Shown piece by piece: positions 53,858 to 62,467 of a stretch of 64,000 bases of DNA (the stretch's first letter is position 1; each line of letters starts with the position of its first letter). The notes below the pieces were generated by a model, which saw only the letters and a list, made by a program, of their open reading frames with translations, was not told the DNA's origin and did not search any database. Source of the stretch: an uncultured Paracoccaceae bacterium (lineage in GTDB: Bacteria > Pseudomonadota > Alphaproteobacteria > Rhodobacterales > Rhodobacteraceae); assembly GCA_947497065.1 (NCBI GenBank), contig CANMEQ010000001.1:262208-326207 (forward strand). The letters run 5' to 3'. A program made the translations under genes and the position numbers.

Positions 53858-56329
53858 ATGGTTTTGGTGTTTCGCTGGCTTATCAGGCTTGCATCAGCGT
53901 TGGTTTTTTTGGTCGTGGCGGTGCTGGCGTTGGGGTATTATTTCGCATCCCGGTCTTTGCCTGATTATGACGGCACGCTGGATGTGGCCGGTGTGACGGC
54001 CCCTGTTGAGATTGTGCGCGACAATGCCAATGTGCCGCATATTTTTGGCGAAACGGATGAAGACGTGTTTTTTGCGTTGGGGCTGGCCCATGCGCAGGAC
54101 CGGTTGTGGCAGATGACGATGCTGCGGCGCACGGCGCAGGGCCGACTGTCGGAATTGTTTGGCACGCGCACAGTCGAGATTGACAGTTTGATCCGGCGCT
54201 TTGACCTTTATCCGTTGTCGCAACGATCTGTGCGCGCGATGGATGCGGACACGCAGGCCGCGTTGCAGGCCTATTCGGCGGGTGTGAATGCCTGGATCGG
54301 CGAAGTGAATAATGGGGCGCGGGGCCGTGGGGCGCCGGAGATGTGGATGTTCAACCATGCCATCGCACCGTGGCAGCCGGCGGATTCGGTGGCGATTGTG
54401 AAAGTGATGGCTTTGCAGTTGAGCAGCCACCTTGAAGAAGAGGTGATCCGCGCGCGGACCTCGCTGATTTTGAATGATGACGATCGGCTGCGTGATATTT
54501 TGCCTGATTTCCCAGGGGCGGGCACGACCGCCCTGCCCAGCTATGCGGCCCTTGTGCCGGAGGTTCCTGCGTTTACGCCCAACACCCGCATGGCGTTTGA
54601 TGCGCTGTCGCCTGTTGTGCCGCGCGCGCTGGCGGGGGCGTCGAATGCTTGGGCGGCTGCGGTTTCACGCTCGGCCACGGGGTCGACCTTGTTGGCCAAT
54701 GATCCGCATTTAGGGCTGACGGCCCCGTCGATCTGGTATTTGGCGCGGTTGGAGTTGGAAACCGGTGGTGTGATTGGCGGGACGATCCCCGGTGTGCCTG
54801 TGATCATGTTGGGACGCTCGCAAGATATTGGGTGGGGGATCACGTCGTCGTATTTGGATGATCAAGATGTCTACATCGAAGAGGTGAACCCAGCGGATGC
54901 GAGCCAGTACCGCACGCCGGATGGTTGGGCGCCGTTTGTCACGCGCGAGAGCATTATTCGTGTGGCCGACGCGCCGTCTGTGACCATTCAAATGCAGTGG
55001 ACCACGAATGGGCCGGTTTTGCCCCCAGACCAATATGATTTGGCCACGATCCGCCCGCCCGGCCATGTGACGGCGGTGGCGTGGACTGCGCTGTCGGATC
55101 AGGACACGACGTTGCAGGCGGCGATGAATTTGATGCGTGCGACCAATGTGGAAGGCGCGATTGCGGCGGCGGAAGATTATGTTGCGCCCTCGCAAATGTT
55201 GACGGTGGCGGATCGCAATTCGGTGGGGCTGAAACTGATCGGGCATGTGCCCAATCGCAGTGCCGATCATGTGACCCAAGGACGGATGCCGCATTTTGGC
55301 TATCTGCCCCAGAACCGGTGGGACGGGCGACGGGAGTATGCCGAGAACCCCCAACGGATTGACCCGATTGGCGGGATTGTGGGGAACACCAACAACAAGG
55401 TGACGAACGCGCCCTACCCCGCCCATGTGAGTTTTCATTGGGGCGACAGCCAGCGGGTGAACCGCTGGCGGCTGTTGATGCAGGCGCGTGAGGTGCACAC
55501 CCGTGACAGTTTCATCGAAGCGCAGTTGGACACGGTGAGCTACACGGCGCGGTCTATTTTGCCGCTGATCGGGGCGGATTTGTGGTTTACCGGCGAAGCG
55601 GCCCCTGAAGGCACGCCTCAGCGGTTGCGGCAGGATGCGCTGGCGCTTCTGGCGGAGTGGAACGGTGAAATGTCAGAGCATTTGCCAGAGCCGCTTTTGT
55701 ATGCGGCATGGATGCGGGCGTTGCAGGACCGGTTGATCCGCGATGAATTGGGCCCGCTGTCACGTGAATTCACCCATGTTGAGCCGTTGTTTATTGAACG
55801 GGTGTATCGCGACACCGATGGGGCATCGATCTGGTGTGATGTTTTGCAATCGGCGCCGGTTGAAACCTGTTCGGATATTGCGCGGCTGGCCCTGGATGAT
55901 GCGTTGATTTGGGTCGCTGAGCAGCATGGCACGGCGCTAGAGACATTGCGCTGGGGCGATGCCCATGAAGCCACGCACGATCACCCTGTTTTGGGCGATG
56001 CGCCGATTTTGAACTGGTTTGTGAATATTCGCCAGTCGACCTCGGGCGGGGACAACACATTGATGCGCGGGCGCACCTCTGGTGTGGGCGATGATCCGTT
56101 TCAGAATGTGCATGCCGCGGCCTATCGCGGTGTGTATGATTTTGCCGATCCGGACAGTTCGGTGTTTATCACATCCACGGGGCAGTCAGGGCATTTCTTG
56201 TCTCGGTACTACGATGACTTGGGCGATTTGTGGCGACGGGGGGAATATATTCCGATGTCACTGGACCCTGCGCTGGCCCGTGGGGGGGCTGTTGGGGTGA
56301 CTGTTTTGCAGCCTGCTGAGACCGATTAG
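53858..56329 (+). CDS. Penicillin acylase-family N-terminal nucleophile hydrolase
   Basis: 823 residues. N-terminal signal anchor (LASALVFLVVAVLALGYYFAS), alpha subunit to about residue 261, then autocatalytic cleavage before the nucleophile Ser262 (AGASNAWAAAV). NDPHLGLTAPSIWY and GIPGVP-like TIPGVPVIMLGRSQDIGWG are family blocks. Such periplasmic enzymes hydrolyse amide-linked acyl groups, including penicillin V/G and acyl-homoserine lactones; substrate class cannot be fixed. With the solo LuxR at 16346 it hints at quorum-signal interference, but the two loci are 37 kb apart. Four-base 3' overlap with hflX. Confidence 0.92.
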   Translation: MVLVFRWLIRLASALVFLVVAVLALGYYFASRSLPDYDGTLDVAGVTAPVEIVRDNANVPHIFGETDEDVFFALGLAHAQDRLWQMTMLRRTAQGRLSELFGTRTVEIDSLIRRFDLYPLSQRSVRAMDADTQAALQAYSAGVNAWIGEVNNGARGRGAPEMWMFNHAIAPWQPADSVAIVKVMALQLSSHLEEEVIRARTSLILNDDDRLRDILPDFPGAGTTALPSYAALVPEVPAFTPNTRMAFDALSPVVPRALAGASNAWAAAVSRSATGSTLLANDPHLGLTAPSIWYLARLELETGGVIGGTIPGVPVIMLGRSQDIGWGITSSYLDDQDVYIEEVNPADASQYRTPDGWAPFVTRESIIRVADAPSVTIQMQWTTNGPVLPPDQYDLATIRPPGHVTAVAWTALSDQDTTLQAAMNLMRATNVEGAIAAAEDYVAPSQMLTVADRNSVGLKLIGHVPNRSADHVTQGRMPHFGYLPQNRWDGRREYAENPQRIDPIGGIVGNTNNKVTNAPYPAHVSFHWGDSQRVNRWRLLMQAREVHTRDSFIEAQLDTVSYTARSILPLIGADLWFTGEAAPEGTPQRLRQDALALLAEWNGEMSEHLPEPLLYAAWMRALQDRLIRDELGPLSREFTHVEPLFIERVYRDTDGASIWCDVLQSAPVETCSDIARLALDDALIWVAEQHGTALETLRWGDAHEATHDHPVLGDAPILNWFVNIRQSTSGGDNTLMRGRTSGVGDDPFQNVHAAAYRGVYDFADPDSSVFITSTGQSGHFLSRYYDDLGDLWRRGEYIPMSLDPALARGGAVGVTVLQPAETD

Positions 56330-57675
56330 TCGAGCGGGTGATAGTCGTTGTTGGGGTCTTCCTCGGCTGCGACGGGCTGCTCTTGGTTGGGGAGAAGGCC
56401 CGGGAACTGCTTTTCAAACCGTGCGCGTTGTGTGGCGGACCAGCGGACAGTGAGGGTCCAGCCGTGGTCTGTCTGGTCCTCGGCTTCGATCACCTCTTCG
56501 CGTTGGAGCCAGCTTTGGGCAGCGCCCATGGACCAGTCGAGATCGAGGCTTTCGGTTTGGGTTTGAACCCGCAGGTGGCTGGTCACGTCGTTCAATAGAC
56601 GGTCGAGCCCCTCGCCGGTGACGGCGGAAATGCCAAAGACGGTGTCGTCGTCTTTGTGGAGCGCTTGCAGGTAACCTGCGTCTTCGGTGTCAAGCAGATC
56701 GATTTTGTTGAGGACTTCGATCATCGGCACGTCTGGGTTGACGTCGAGCTGGCGCAAGGTGTCCAGCACAGCGCGTTTTTGCTGGGTGGTCTGCGGGTGG
56801 CTGATGTCGCGCACGTGCAAAATGATGTCCGCCTCGAGCACCTCTTCGAGGGTGGCGCGGAAGGAGGCAACGAGTTGTGTGGGCAGATCGGAGATGAAGC
56901 CCACGGTGTCGGACATGATGACCTCGTCACCGTTTGGCAGATCGACCTTGCGCATGGTCGGGTCCAAGGTGGCGAACAACATGTCCTTGGCGAAGACCTC
57001 TGCGCCAGACAGGCGGTTAAACAGAGTCGATTTGCCTGCGTTGGTGTAGCCCACCAAAGCGACGATCGGATAAGGGACTTTGGCGCGCGCCTTGCGGTGC
57101 AATTCGCGGGTTTTGATGACCTTGGAGAGTTGTTTCTTCAGGTTGTTGAGCTGCAGATCAATGGCGCGTCTGTCTGCCTCGATCTGGGTTTCACCGGGGC
57201 CGCCCACAAAGCCAAGCCCGCCCCGTTGGCGTTCAAGGTGGGTCCAGGCGCGCACCAAGCGGGAGCGTTGGTAGCTCAACGCTGCCATTTCGACCTGCAG
57301 CACGCCTTCGCGGGTGCGCGCGCGGTCGCTGAAGATTTCTAAGATCAATCCGGTGCGGTCCAGAAGTTTGACCTTCCATTCCTTTTCCAGATTGCGCTGT
57401 TGCACGGGGCTCACTGGGCCGTCGATGAGCACAAGGCCGGCCTCGGCCTCTTCTAGCCAGTGTTTGATTTCCTCGATCTTGCCGGAGCCGAACAACATGC
57501 CCGCGTGGACCTTGGGCAAAGAGACCACTTGCGCGCCCACAACATCGAGTTCGGGCAAGGCCCGTGCCAGTGACACGCCTTCTTCAAGCGCGGCGTCGGC
57601 ATTGCGACGGTCGCGGTCGGATTTGATTTCCGGATGCAGGACAAAGGCCCGCGTGGCGGACCTTTCGTCGCCCAT
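56326..57675 (-). CDS. hflX: GTPase HflX
   Basis: 449 residues, ribosome-associated GTPase that rescues stalled or hibernating ribosomes. N-terminal HflX domain (AGMLFGSGKIEEIKHW, VLIDGPVSPVQQRNLEKEW) and G domain with G1 GYTNAGKST, G3 DTVGFISDLPTQLVA, G4 NKIDLL. Coiled-coil linker at about 165-205. Sits 3 bp after hfq, the usual order. Confidence 0.97.
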   Translation of the reverse strand: MGDERSATRAFVLHPEIKSDRDRRNADAALEEGVSLARALPELDVVGAQVVSLPKVHAGMLFGSGKIEEIKHWLEEAEAGLVLIDGPVSPVQQRNLEKEWKVKLLDRTGLILEIFSDRARTREGVLQVEMAALSYQRSRLVRAWTHLERQRGGLGFVGGPGETQIEADRRAIDLQLNNLKKQLSKVIKTRELHRKARAKVPYPIVALVGYTNAGKSTLFNRLSGAEVFAKDMLFATLDPTMRKVDLPNGDEVIMSDTVGFISDLPTQLVASFRATLEEVLEADIILHVRDISHPQTTQQKRAVLDTLRQLDVNPDVPMIEVLNKIDLLDTEDAGYLQALHKDDDTVFGISAVTGEGLDRLLNDVTSHLRVQTQTESLDLDWSMGAAQSWLQREEVIEAEDQTDHGWTLTVRWSATQRARFEKQFPGLLPNQEQPVAAEEDPNNDYHPLD

Positions 57676-57678
57676 CGT

Positions 57679-57912
57679 TTATTCTTCGCCGTCGTAAAGG
57701 CTGATCGGTTGACCAGGCATTATCGTGCTGATCGCCGATTTATAGACCAGTTGGCTTTGGCCATCGCGGCGCAGCAGCACGCAAAAGCTGTCAAACCACG
57801 TGATGACGCCCTGAAGTTTAACGCCGTTAATCAAGAAAATTGTTACTGGAACTTTGCTTTTGCGAACGTTGTTTAAAAACGCGTCCTGCAAATTCTGTTT
57901 ATCTGAGGCCAT
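57679..57912 (-). CDS. hfq: RNA chaperone Hfq
   Basis: 77 residues from ATG 57912, preceded by AAGGACGGGGATT. Sm1 motif ([14 protein letters not shown] to [13 protein letters not shown]) and Sm2 ([11 protein letters not shown]), with Gln at the start and Phe-Asp-Ser-Phe in the core (DSFCVLL). The C-terminus is short, as in alphaproteobacteria. The ring would bind small RNAs such as the candidate at 4588-4662. Precedes hflX by 3 bp. Confidence 0.97.
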   Translation of the reverse strand: MASDKQNLQDAFLNNVRKSKVPVTIFLINGVKLQGVITWFDSFCVLLRRDGQSQLVYKSAISTIMPGQPISLYDGEE

Positions 57913-58041
57913 AATCCCCGTCCTTATTGTTATTGTGGCCGCCTTTCGGGCCAATCGATCAAATCAAAGGTACTATGTCGTGCCCGTTGCAGGAATTCCA
58001 CCCCTAAAAGGAACCGCGATTTTTGCAAGCGCGTCAAGCCA

Positions 58042-59598
58042 TTACCGACGCCAAAATTCCGGGTTGAGCAGCGCAATGATGGCCAAGGCTTCGAGGCGCC
58101 CCAAGGCCATGGCCAGCGCCAGAATGACCTTTGCCAGATCCGGCACGCCTGCGTAGGAAATCGGCGATTCCGCTCCGATGGAGGCCAGAGGACCTGTGGT
58201 TGACAGGGCCGAGACCGCCAAGACGAGGGCCGTTTCGAATTGCACGCCTGTGAGGGACAGCAAAACCATCACGCCGGAGATCGAGATCGCGAAAATCATG
58301 AAAAAGACCCATGAAATTTGCGCGCCCTGCCGGCGGATTTGTCGTGCGGATGCGCCTGCCCCGCCAACGGAGGACGGGTGGACGAGACGTTCGATTTCGC
58401 GCTGGCCGTGTTTCCACAAGGCGTAGACCCGCAGCAGTTTGATCCCGCCCGCTGTTGTGGCAACGCCTCCGCCGATCACCGAAAGACCGACCAGAATAAG
58501 CCCCGGCGTGCCTAGGCCTGACCAATCGCGGGTTGTGGTCCATTCAGCAGATTCGAAGCCCGTCGTGGTCAGAAAACTGGTGATCGTGAAGATCGCCCCC
58601 CACATGGCGCGCATGGCGGCGCCGAGTTCGTGGTTGGCGTTCTCATCAAACGCAAACAGCCCGTGTCGCAAAAACAAAACCGCTGTCAGGATGGCGATCA
58701 AGGACAGGGCCATTCGGAATTCTTTGTCTTTGTGCAGCGGGCTGAGCTGCACGCCTGTGAGCCCACGGGAGTAGGACACGCGGGTGAGTGCGAAGACGAA
58801 AAACAACAGGATGACGAATTCGCCGAGAAAGCCCGATGGCGCGTAGATCAGACCATCGACAGGTGAAATGCCCGAGGTCGCCATGACAGACATCGCGTGG
58901 CAAATCGCGACGAAGGGCACCTCGCCCACGGCGATCAGGCACAGCCACAGCAGCAGTGTGAGGGCCGTGTACAGGGGCACGAGTTTGGCACCAAAGCGGA
59001 CCATGCGGGCGGAAGGGTCAGAGGCGCGTCCGATCTGGGAGAGGCTTCTGGAGCTGGCGGATCCGCCACGCAGGGATCGGACCTCGAAACCCCCGATGTT
59101 GAGGGGGGCAAAGATGGAAATGGCGGCGACCCACATTAGCAAGCCCCCCAGCCAGCCCATGATCGCACGCCACAAATGCACCGATGACGGCAAACGGTAG
59201 GGATTGTCGTAGAGGGTGGCGCCGGTGGTGGTGATGGAGGACACGGCCTCGAACCAGGCTTCGATAAAGGTCATCGAAGGGACGGCTTCGAACATTGGGA
59301 CGGCCAGCATCAGGGGCAAGGCCACGAAGGCTGCGAGCAAGGACACCAAGTAGCTGCGCGACAGCGTCAATCTGTAGTTGGCGGTCGCAAATCCGACGAA
59401 CAGGGTGAGCACGAAAAACAGCAAAGCGGAATAGATGAAAGCGCGCGAGGTTGCGTGATCATCCTCGGCCAAGGCATGGATTGCGGGGGCGATCATCGCG
59501 AGGCTGCCGATGCCCATGAGCAGAACAATAAAGGGGCGGTTCAACAGCCGGTGCGCAAGGCTGTCTGGCTGTGCTTGGCCTAGTCCCGTCGATTGCAT
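58042..59598 (-). CDS. trkH: TrkH-family potassium uptake protein
   Basis: 518 residues from ATG 59598. Four pore repeats: SSITTTGATLYDN, VMATSGISPVDGLIY, SFLTTTGFESAEW and SALSTTGPLASIG provide the selectivity glycines. It forms the potassium-translocating channel of the Trk system, regulated by TrkA, whose gene lies 16 bp upstream. Eight or more membrane helices. Confidence 0.95.
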   Translation of the reverse strand: MQSTGLGQAQPDSLAHRLLNRPFIVLLMGIGSLAMIAPAIHALAEDDHATSRAFIYSALLFFVLTLFVGFATANYRLTLSRSYLVSLLAAFVALPLMLAVPMFEAVPSMTFIEAWFEAVSSITTTGATLYDNPYRLPSSVHLWRAIMGWLGGLLMWVAAISIFAPLNIGGFEVRSLRGGSASSRSLSQIGRASDPSARMVRFGAKLVPLYTALTLLLWLCLIAVGEVPFVAICHAMSVMATSGISPVDGLIYAPSGFLGEFVILLFFVFALTRVSYSRGLTGVQLSPLHKDKEFRMALSLIAILTAVLFLRHGLFAFDENANHELGAAMRAMWGAIFTITSFLTTTGFESAEWTTTRDWSGLGTPGLILVGLSVIGGGVATTAGGIKLLRVYALWKHGQREIERLVHPSSVGGAGASARQIRRQGAQISWVFFMIFAISISGVMVLLSLTGVQFETALVLAVSALSTTGPLASIGAESPISYAGVPDLAKVILALAMALGRLEALAIIALLNPEFWRR

Positions 59599-59614
59599 CA
59601 CGCAGCCCTGCCCA

Positions 59615-60991
59615 TTAGAAAAAGTCGATCGAGACTTGGAGCAAGGCTTCCACTTCGGCAACCTGACCGGCCATGGCGAAGATGGCGACGATATCGCCCT
59701 CTTCGATGCGCAGATCGCCCTTGGGTTTGTGGATGACGCCCGCTTTGAGAACGCCGCCGACGAGAACGCCTTCGGGGAATTGAACGTCGCGCAGCAGTTT
59801 GCCCGCGATTGGGCTGGTGGTGAGAACCTGCGCCTCGATCATTTCGGCTTCGGCATCGCCGATGGAGTAGACCGAGCGAACACGCCCGTGACGGATGTGC
59901 TGCAAAATGGAGCTGACGGTGGTGGCGCGGGGGTTGATGTAGGCGTCAATGTCCAAAGGGGTCATCAGCGAGACGAGCGTTGGATCATTGGTCAAACAAA
60001 TCGCCATCGGGCAGCCCATGCCTTTTGCACGCACAGCGGCCAACAAATTGGTTTTATCATCGTCGGTGACGGCCAAAACCGCATCGGCGTTTGCGATGTT
60101 GGATTCCTCTAACAGACTGGCGTCCAAGCCATCGCCGTTCAACACAATGGTGCGTTCCAACTGGTCTGCGGCGGCTTCTGCGATGTCGCGGTCGCGTTCG
60201 ATGACGCGGACGCGCACCCGGTCTGTTCGGGTTTCGAGGGCCTTTGCCACGGCCAAACCAACGTTGCCGCCGCCGATCACAACAACCCGTTCCAGTTTAC
60301 CTTGGGTTTTGCCAAAAATTTCCAACGTGCGGGCCATGTCGTTGGTTTCGGTCATCACGTAGCAATCGTCGCCCGGGAAAATCTGATCGCCCGCGGAGGG
60401 TGCGAAGAGTGTGCCCTTGCGGCGGATGCCCACGACCACGGCTTTCAACGTGGAAAAGAGATCGCTGAGCTGGCGCAGAGGCGTGTTGATGACGGGGCAA
60501 TCCTCTTCGATGGCGATGCCGAGGAGCTGGGCGTTGCCTTCGAGAAAGCTTTCCGTGTCGAAGGCGGCTGGGGCGGCTAAGCGTTGCAAGGCCGCTTCCG
60601 CGACTTCGACTTCGGGGGAAATCACAACATCGATGGGCAGATGGTCCCGCCGGTAGAGGTCTGAATAGATCGCGTTGAGGTAGCTGCGTCCACGCAGGCG
60701 TGCGATTTTACGTTGGACGGCGAAGACCGAGTGCGCCACCTGACAGGTGACCATATTCACCTCGTCCGAATGGGTTGCGGCGATGATCATATCCGCGTCT
60801 TCGGCCCCTGCCCGTTCCAGAACATCCGGGTAGCTTGCGAAGCCTGCGATCCCTTGCACATCAAGAGTATCGGTGGCGCGCCGCACCAATTCAGGGTTGT
60901 TATCAACCACCGTAACGTCGTTGCGTTCTGACGCCAGATGGCGGGCAATTTGCCAGCCCACCTGACCTGCGCCGCAAATGATGACTTTCAT
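59615..60991 (-). CDS. trkA: Trk system potassium transport regulator TrkA
   Basis: 458 residues. Two RCK modules, each with Rossmann GXGXXG (ICGAGQVGWQIA at the start and VIGGGNVGLAVA near 240) and TrkA-C domain. NAD(H) or ATP binding controls TrkH. The ntrX-trkA order is conserved in alphaproteobacteria. Gap of 62 bp to ntrX. Confidence 0.97.
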   Translation of the reverse strand: MKVIICGAGQVGWQIARHLASERNDVTVVDNNPELVRRATDTLDVQGIAGFASYPDVLERAGAEDADMIIAATHSDEVNMVTCQVAHSVFAVQRKIARLRGRSYLNAIYSDLYRRDHLPIDVVISPEVEVAEAALQRLAAPAAFDTESFLEGNAQLLGIAIEEDCPVINTPLRQLSDLFSTLKAVVVGIRRKGTLFAPSAGDQIFPGDDCYVMTETNDMARTLEIFGKTQGKLERVVVIGGGNVGLAVAKALETRTDRVRVRVIERDRDIAEAAADQLERTIVLNGDGLDASLLEESNIANADAVLAVTDDDKTNLLAAVRAKGMGCPMAICLTNDPTLVSLMTPLDIDAYINPRATTVSSILQHIRHGRVRSVYSIGDAEAEMIEAQVLTTSPIAGKLLRDVQFPEGVLVGGVLKAGVIHKPKGDLRIEEGDIVAIFAMAGQVAEVEALLQVSIDFF

Positions 60992-61053
60992 GATTGCATC
61001 CCTGCTGGTTCGTGTTCTTTGTGGTGACAGAAGGTCGCGGCACGGTCAATGCG

Positions 61054-62460
61054 TCACGCGTCAGCGTCATCCTCGACATAGGCGACCCGCGCGCCGGCTT
61101 TGTTTGAGGTTACGACGCCGAGGGTTTTCAATTTCCGGTGCAACGCTGAGCGCTCCATGCCCACAAAACTGGCCGTTCGGCTGATGTTTCCGCCGAACCG
61201 GTTGATTTGTGTGAGAAGGTATTCACGTTCGAACAGCTCGCGGGCTTCGCGCAAGGGTAATGTGGCAAGGCTCCCAGAAAGCAGAACGCGACCTTCTTCG
61301 GACGGGCCATCGGCCTGATCTGGTAGTTCTTTTGCCTCGATCGGGCCTGTGTCGTCGCCCAAGATCAGCACACGTTCCATCACGTTTTTCAGCTGTCGTG
61401 CGTTGCCGGGCCAGCGCATGGTTTGCAGCAAGGCACCGGCCTCTTCACTTAACGTACGCAGGTTAAGGCCTTGTTTCTCGTGGAGTTCTTGGATGAAGTG
61501 CTGAGCGAGCAATGGAATGTCCTCGCGGCGCTCTTCCAGATTTGGCACGTGTATCGGGACGACGTTTAGGCGGTGATAAAGCTCTTGCCGGAACCGTTCT
61601 GCTTCAATTTCGATCTGCAAGTCCCTGTTTGTGCTGGAAATAACCCGCACATCGACTTGGATTTTATCAACGCCGCCGACCCGTTGGAACTTTTGATCGA
61701 CGAGCACCCGCAACAGTTTTGACTGTGTCCCAAGCGGCATGTCCGACACGCCGTCAAAATAGATCACACCACCATTTGCTTCTTCCAGCAGGCCCCGTTC
61801 CACACCGCGGCCTTCTGTTTCGCGGCCAAACAGGGTTTCTTCCATTTGGTCCGGTTCGATCGCGGCGCAATTGACAGAGACGAACGGCATGTTGGCACGA
61901 TCGGAATTGGCGTGGATGAAACGCGCGGCTGTTTCCTTGCCAGCACCGCCTTCGCCTGTGAGCATCACGCGACCGTTGGAGTTGGTGACCTTTTCCAGCT
62001 GGCCGATCAGGATACGGAATGCGGCACTGTCGCCCAGCATATCCATCGGGCCAACGTCTGAGCGTTTGAGTTCGATATTCTCGCGGCGCAGGCGGCTGGT
62101 TTCCATGGCGCGGCGGATAACGACCATCAACTGGTCGATATTAAAGGGTTTTTCGATGAAGTCGTAGGCGCCCTGCTTGATTGCTGCCACGGCGATTTCG
62201 ATATTCCCGTGCCCGGAAATAATGACCACCGGAACCTCTGGGTGTTCTTTTTTGACGTGTTTCAGGATGTCGATCCCGTCCATCCGGCTGTCTTTGAGCC
62301 AGATATCCAAGATCATCAACGCTGGCGGTTCCTTGTCGATTTGCGCCATGCATTCATCGGATGTGCCTGCAAGACGGGTGGAAAACCCCTCATCTTTCAG
62401 GATGTCAGAGATCAGTTCGCGAATGTCGCGCTCATCGTCGGTAATCAGAATATCGCCCAT
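61054..62460 (-). CDS. ntrX: Nitrogen-regulation response regulator NtrX, lacking GAFTGA
   Basis: 468 residues: receiver with Asp52 (ILDIWLKDSRMDG), AAA+ domain with Walker A GEGGAGKE (169-176), and FIS-type HTH (NISRTASFVGMERSALHRKL). The GAFTGA loop that contacts sigma54 is replaced by GRETEGRGV (212-220) and Walker B is FDG rather than FDE. It therefore should not activate sigma54 promoters in the usual way, as reported for NtrX and NtrC of some alphaproteobacteria. Partner kinase NtrY ends 7 bp upstream. Confidence 0.96.
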   Translation of the reverse strand: MGDILITDDERDIRELISDILKDEGFSTRLAGTSDECMAQIDKEPPALMILDIWLKDSRMDGIDILKHVKKEHPEVPVVIISGHGNIEIAVAAIKQGAYDFIEKPFNIDQLMVVIRRAMETSRLRRENIELKRSDVGPMDMLGDSAAFRILIGQLEKVTNSNGRVMLTGEGGAGKETAARFIHANSDRANMPFVSVNCAAIEPDQMEETLFGRETEGRGVERGLLEEANGGVIYFDGVSDMPLGTQSKLLRVLVDQKFQRVGGVDKIQVDVRVISSTNRDLQIEIEAERFRQELYHRLNVVPIHVPNLEERREDIPLLAQHFIQELHEKQGLNLRTLSEEAGALLQTMRWPGNARQLKNVMERVLILGDDTGPIEAKELPDQADGPSEEGRVLLSGSLATLPLREARELFEREYLLTQINRFGGNISRTASFVGMERSALHRKLKTLGVVTSNKAGARVAYVEDDADA

Positions 62461-62467
62461 GTGAACC

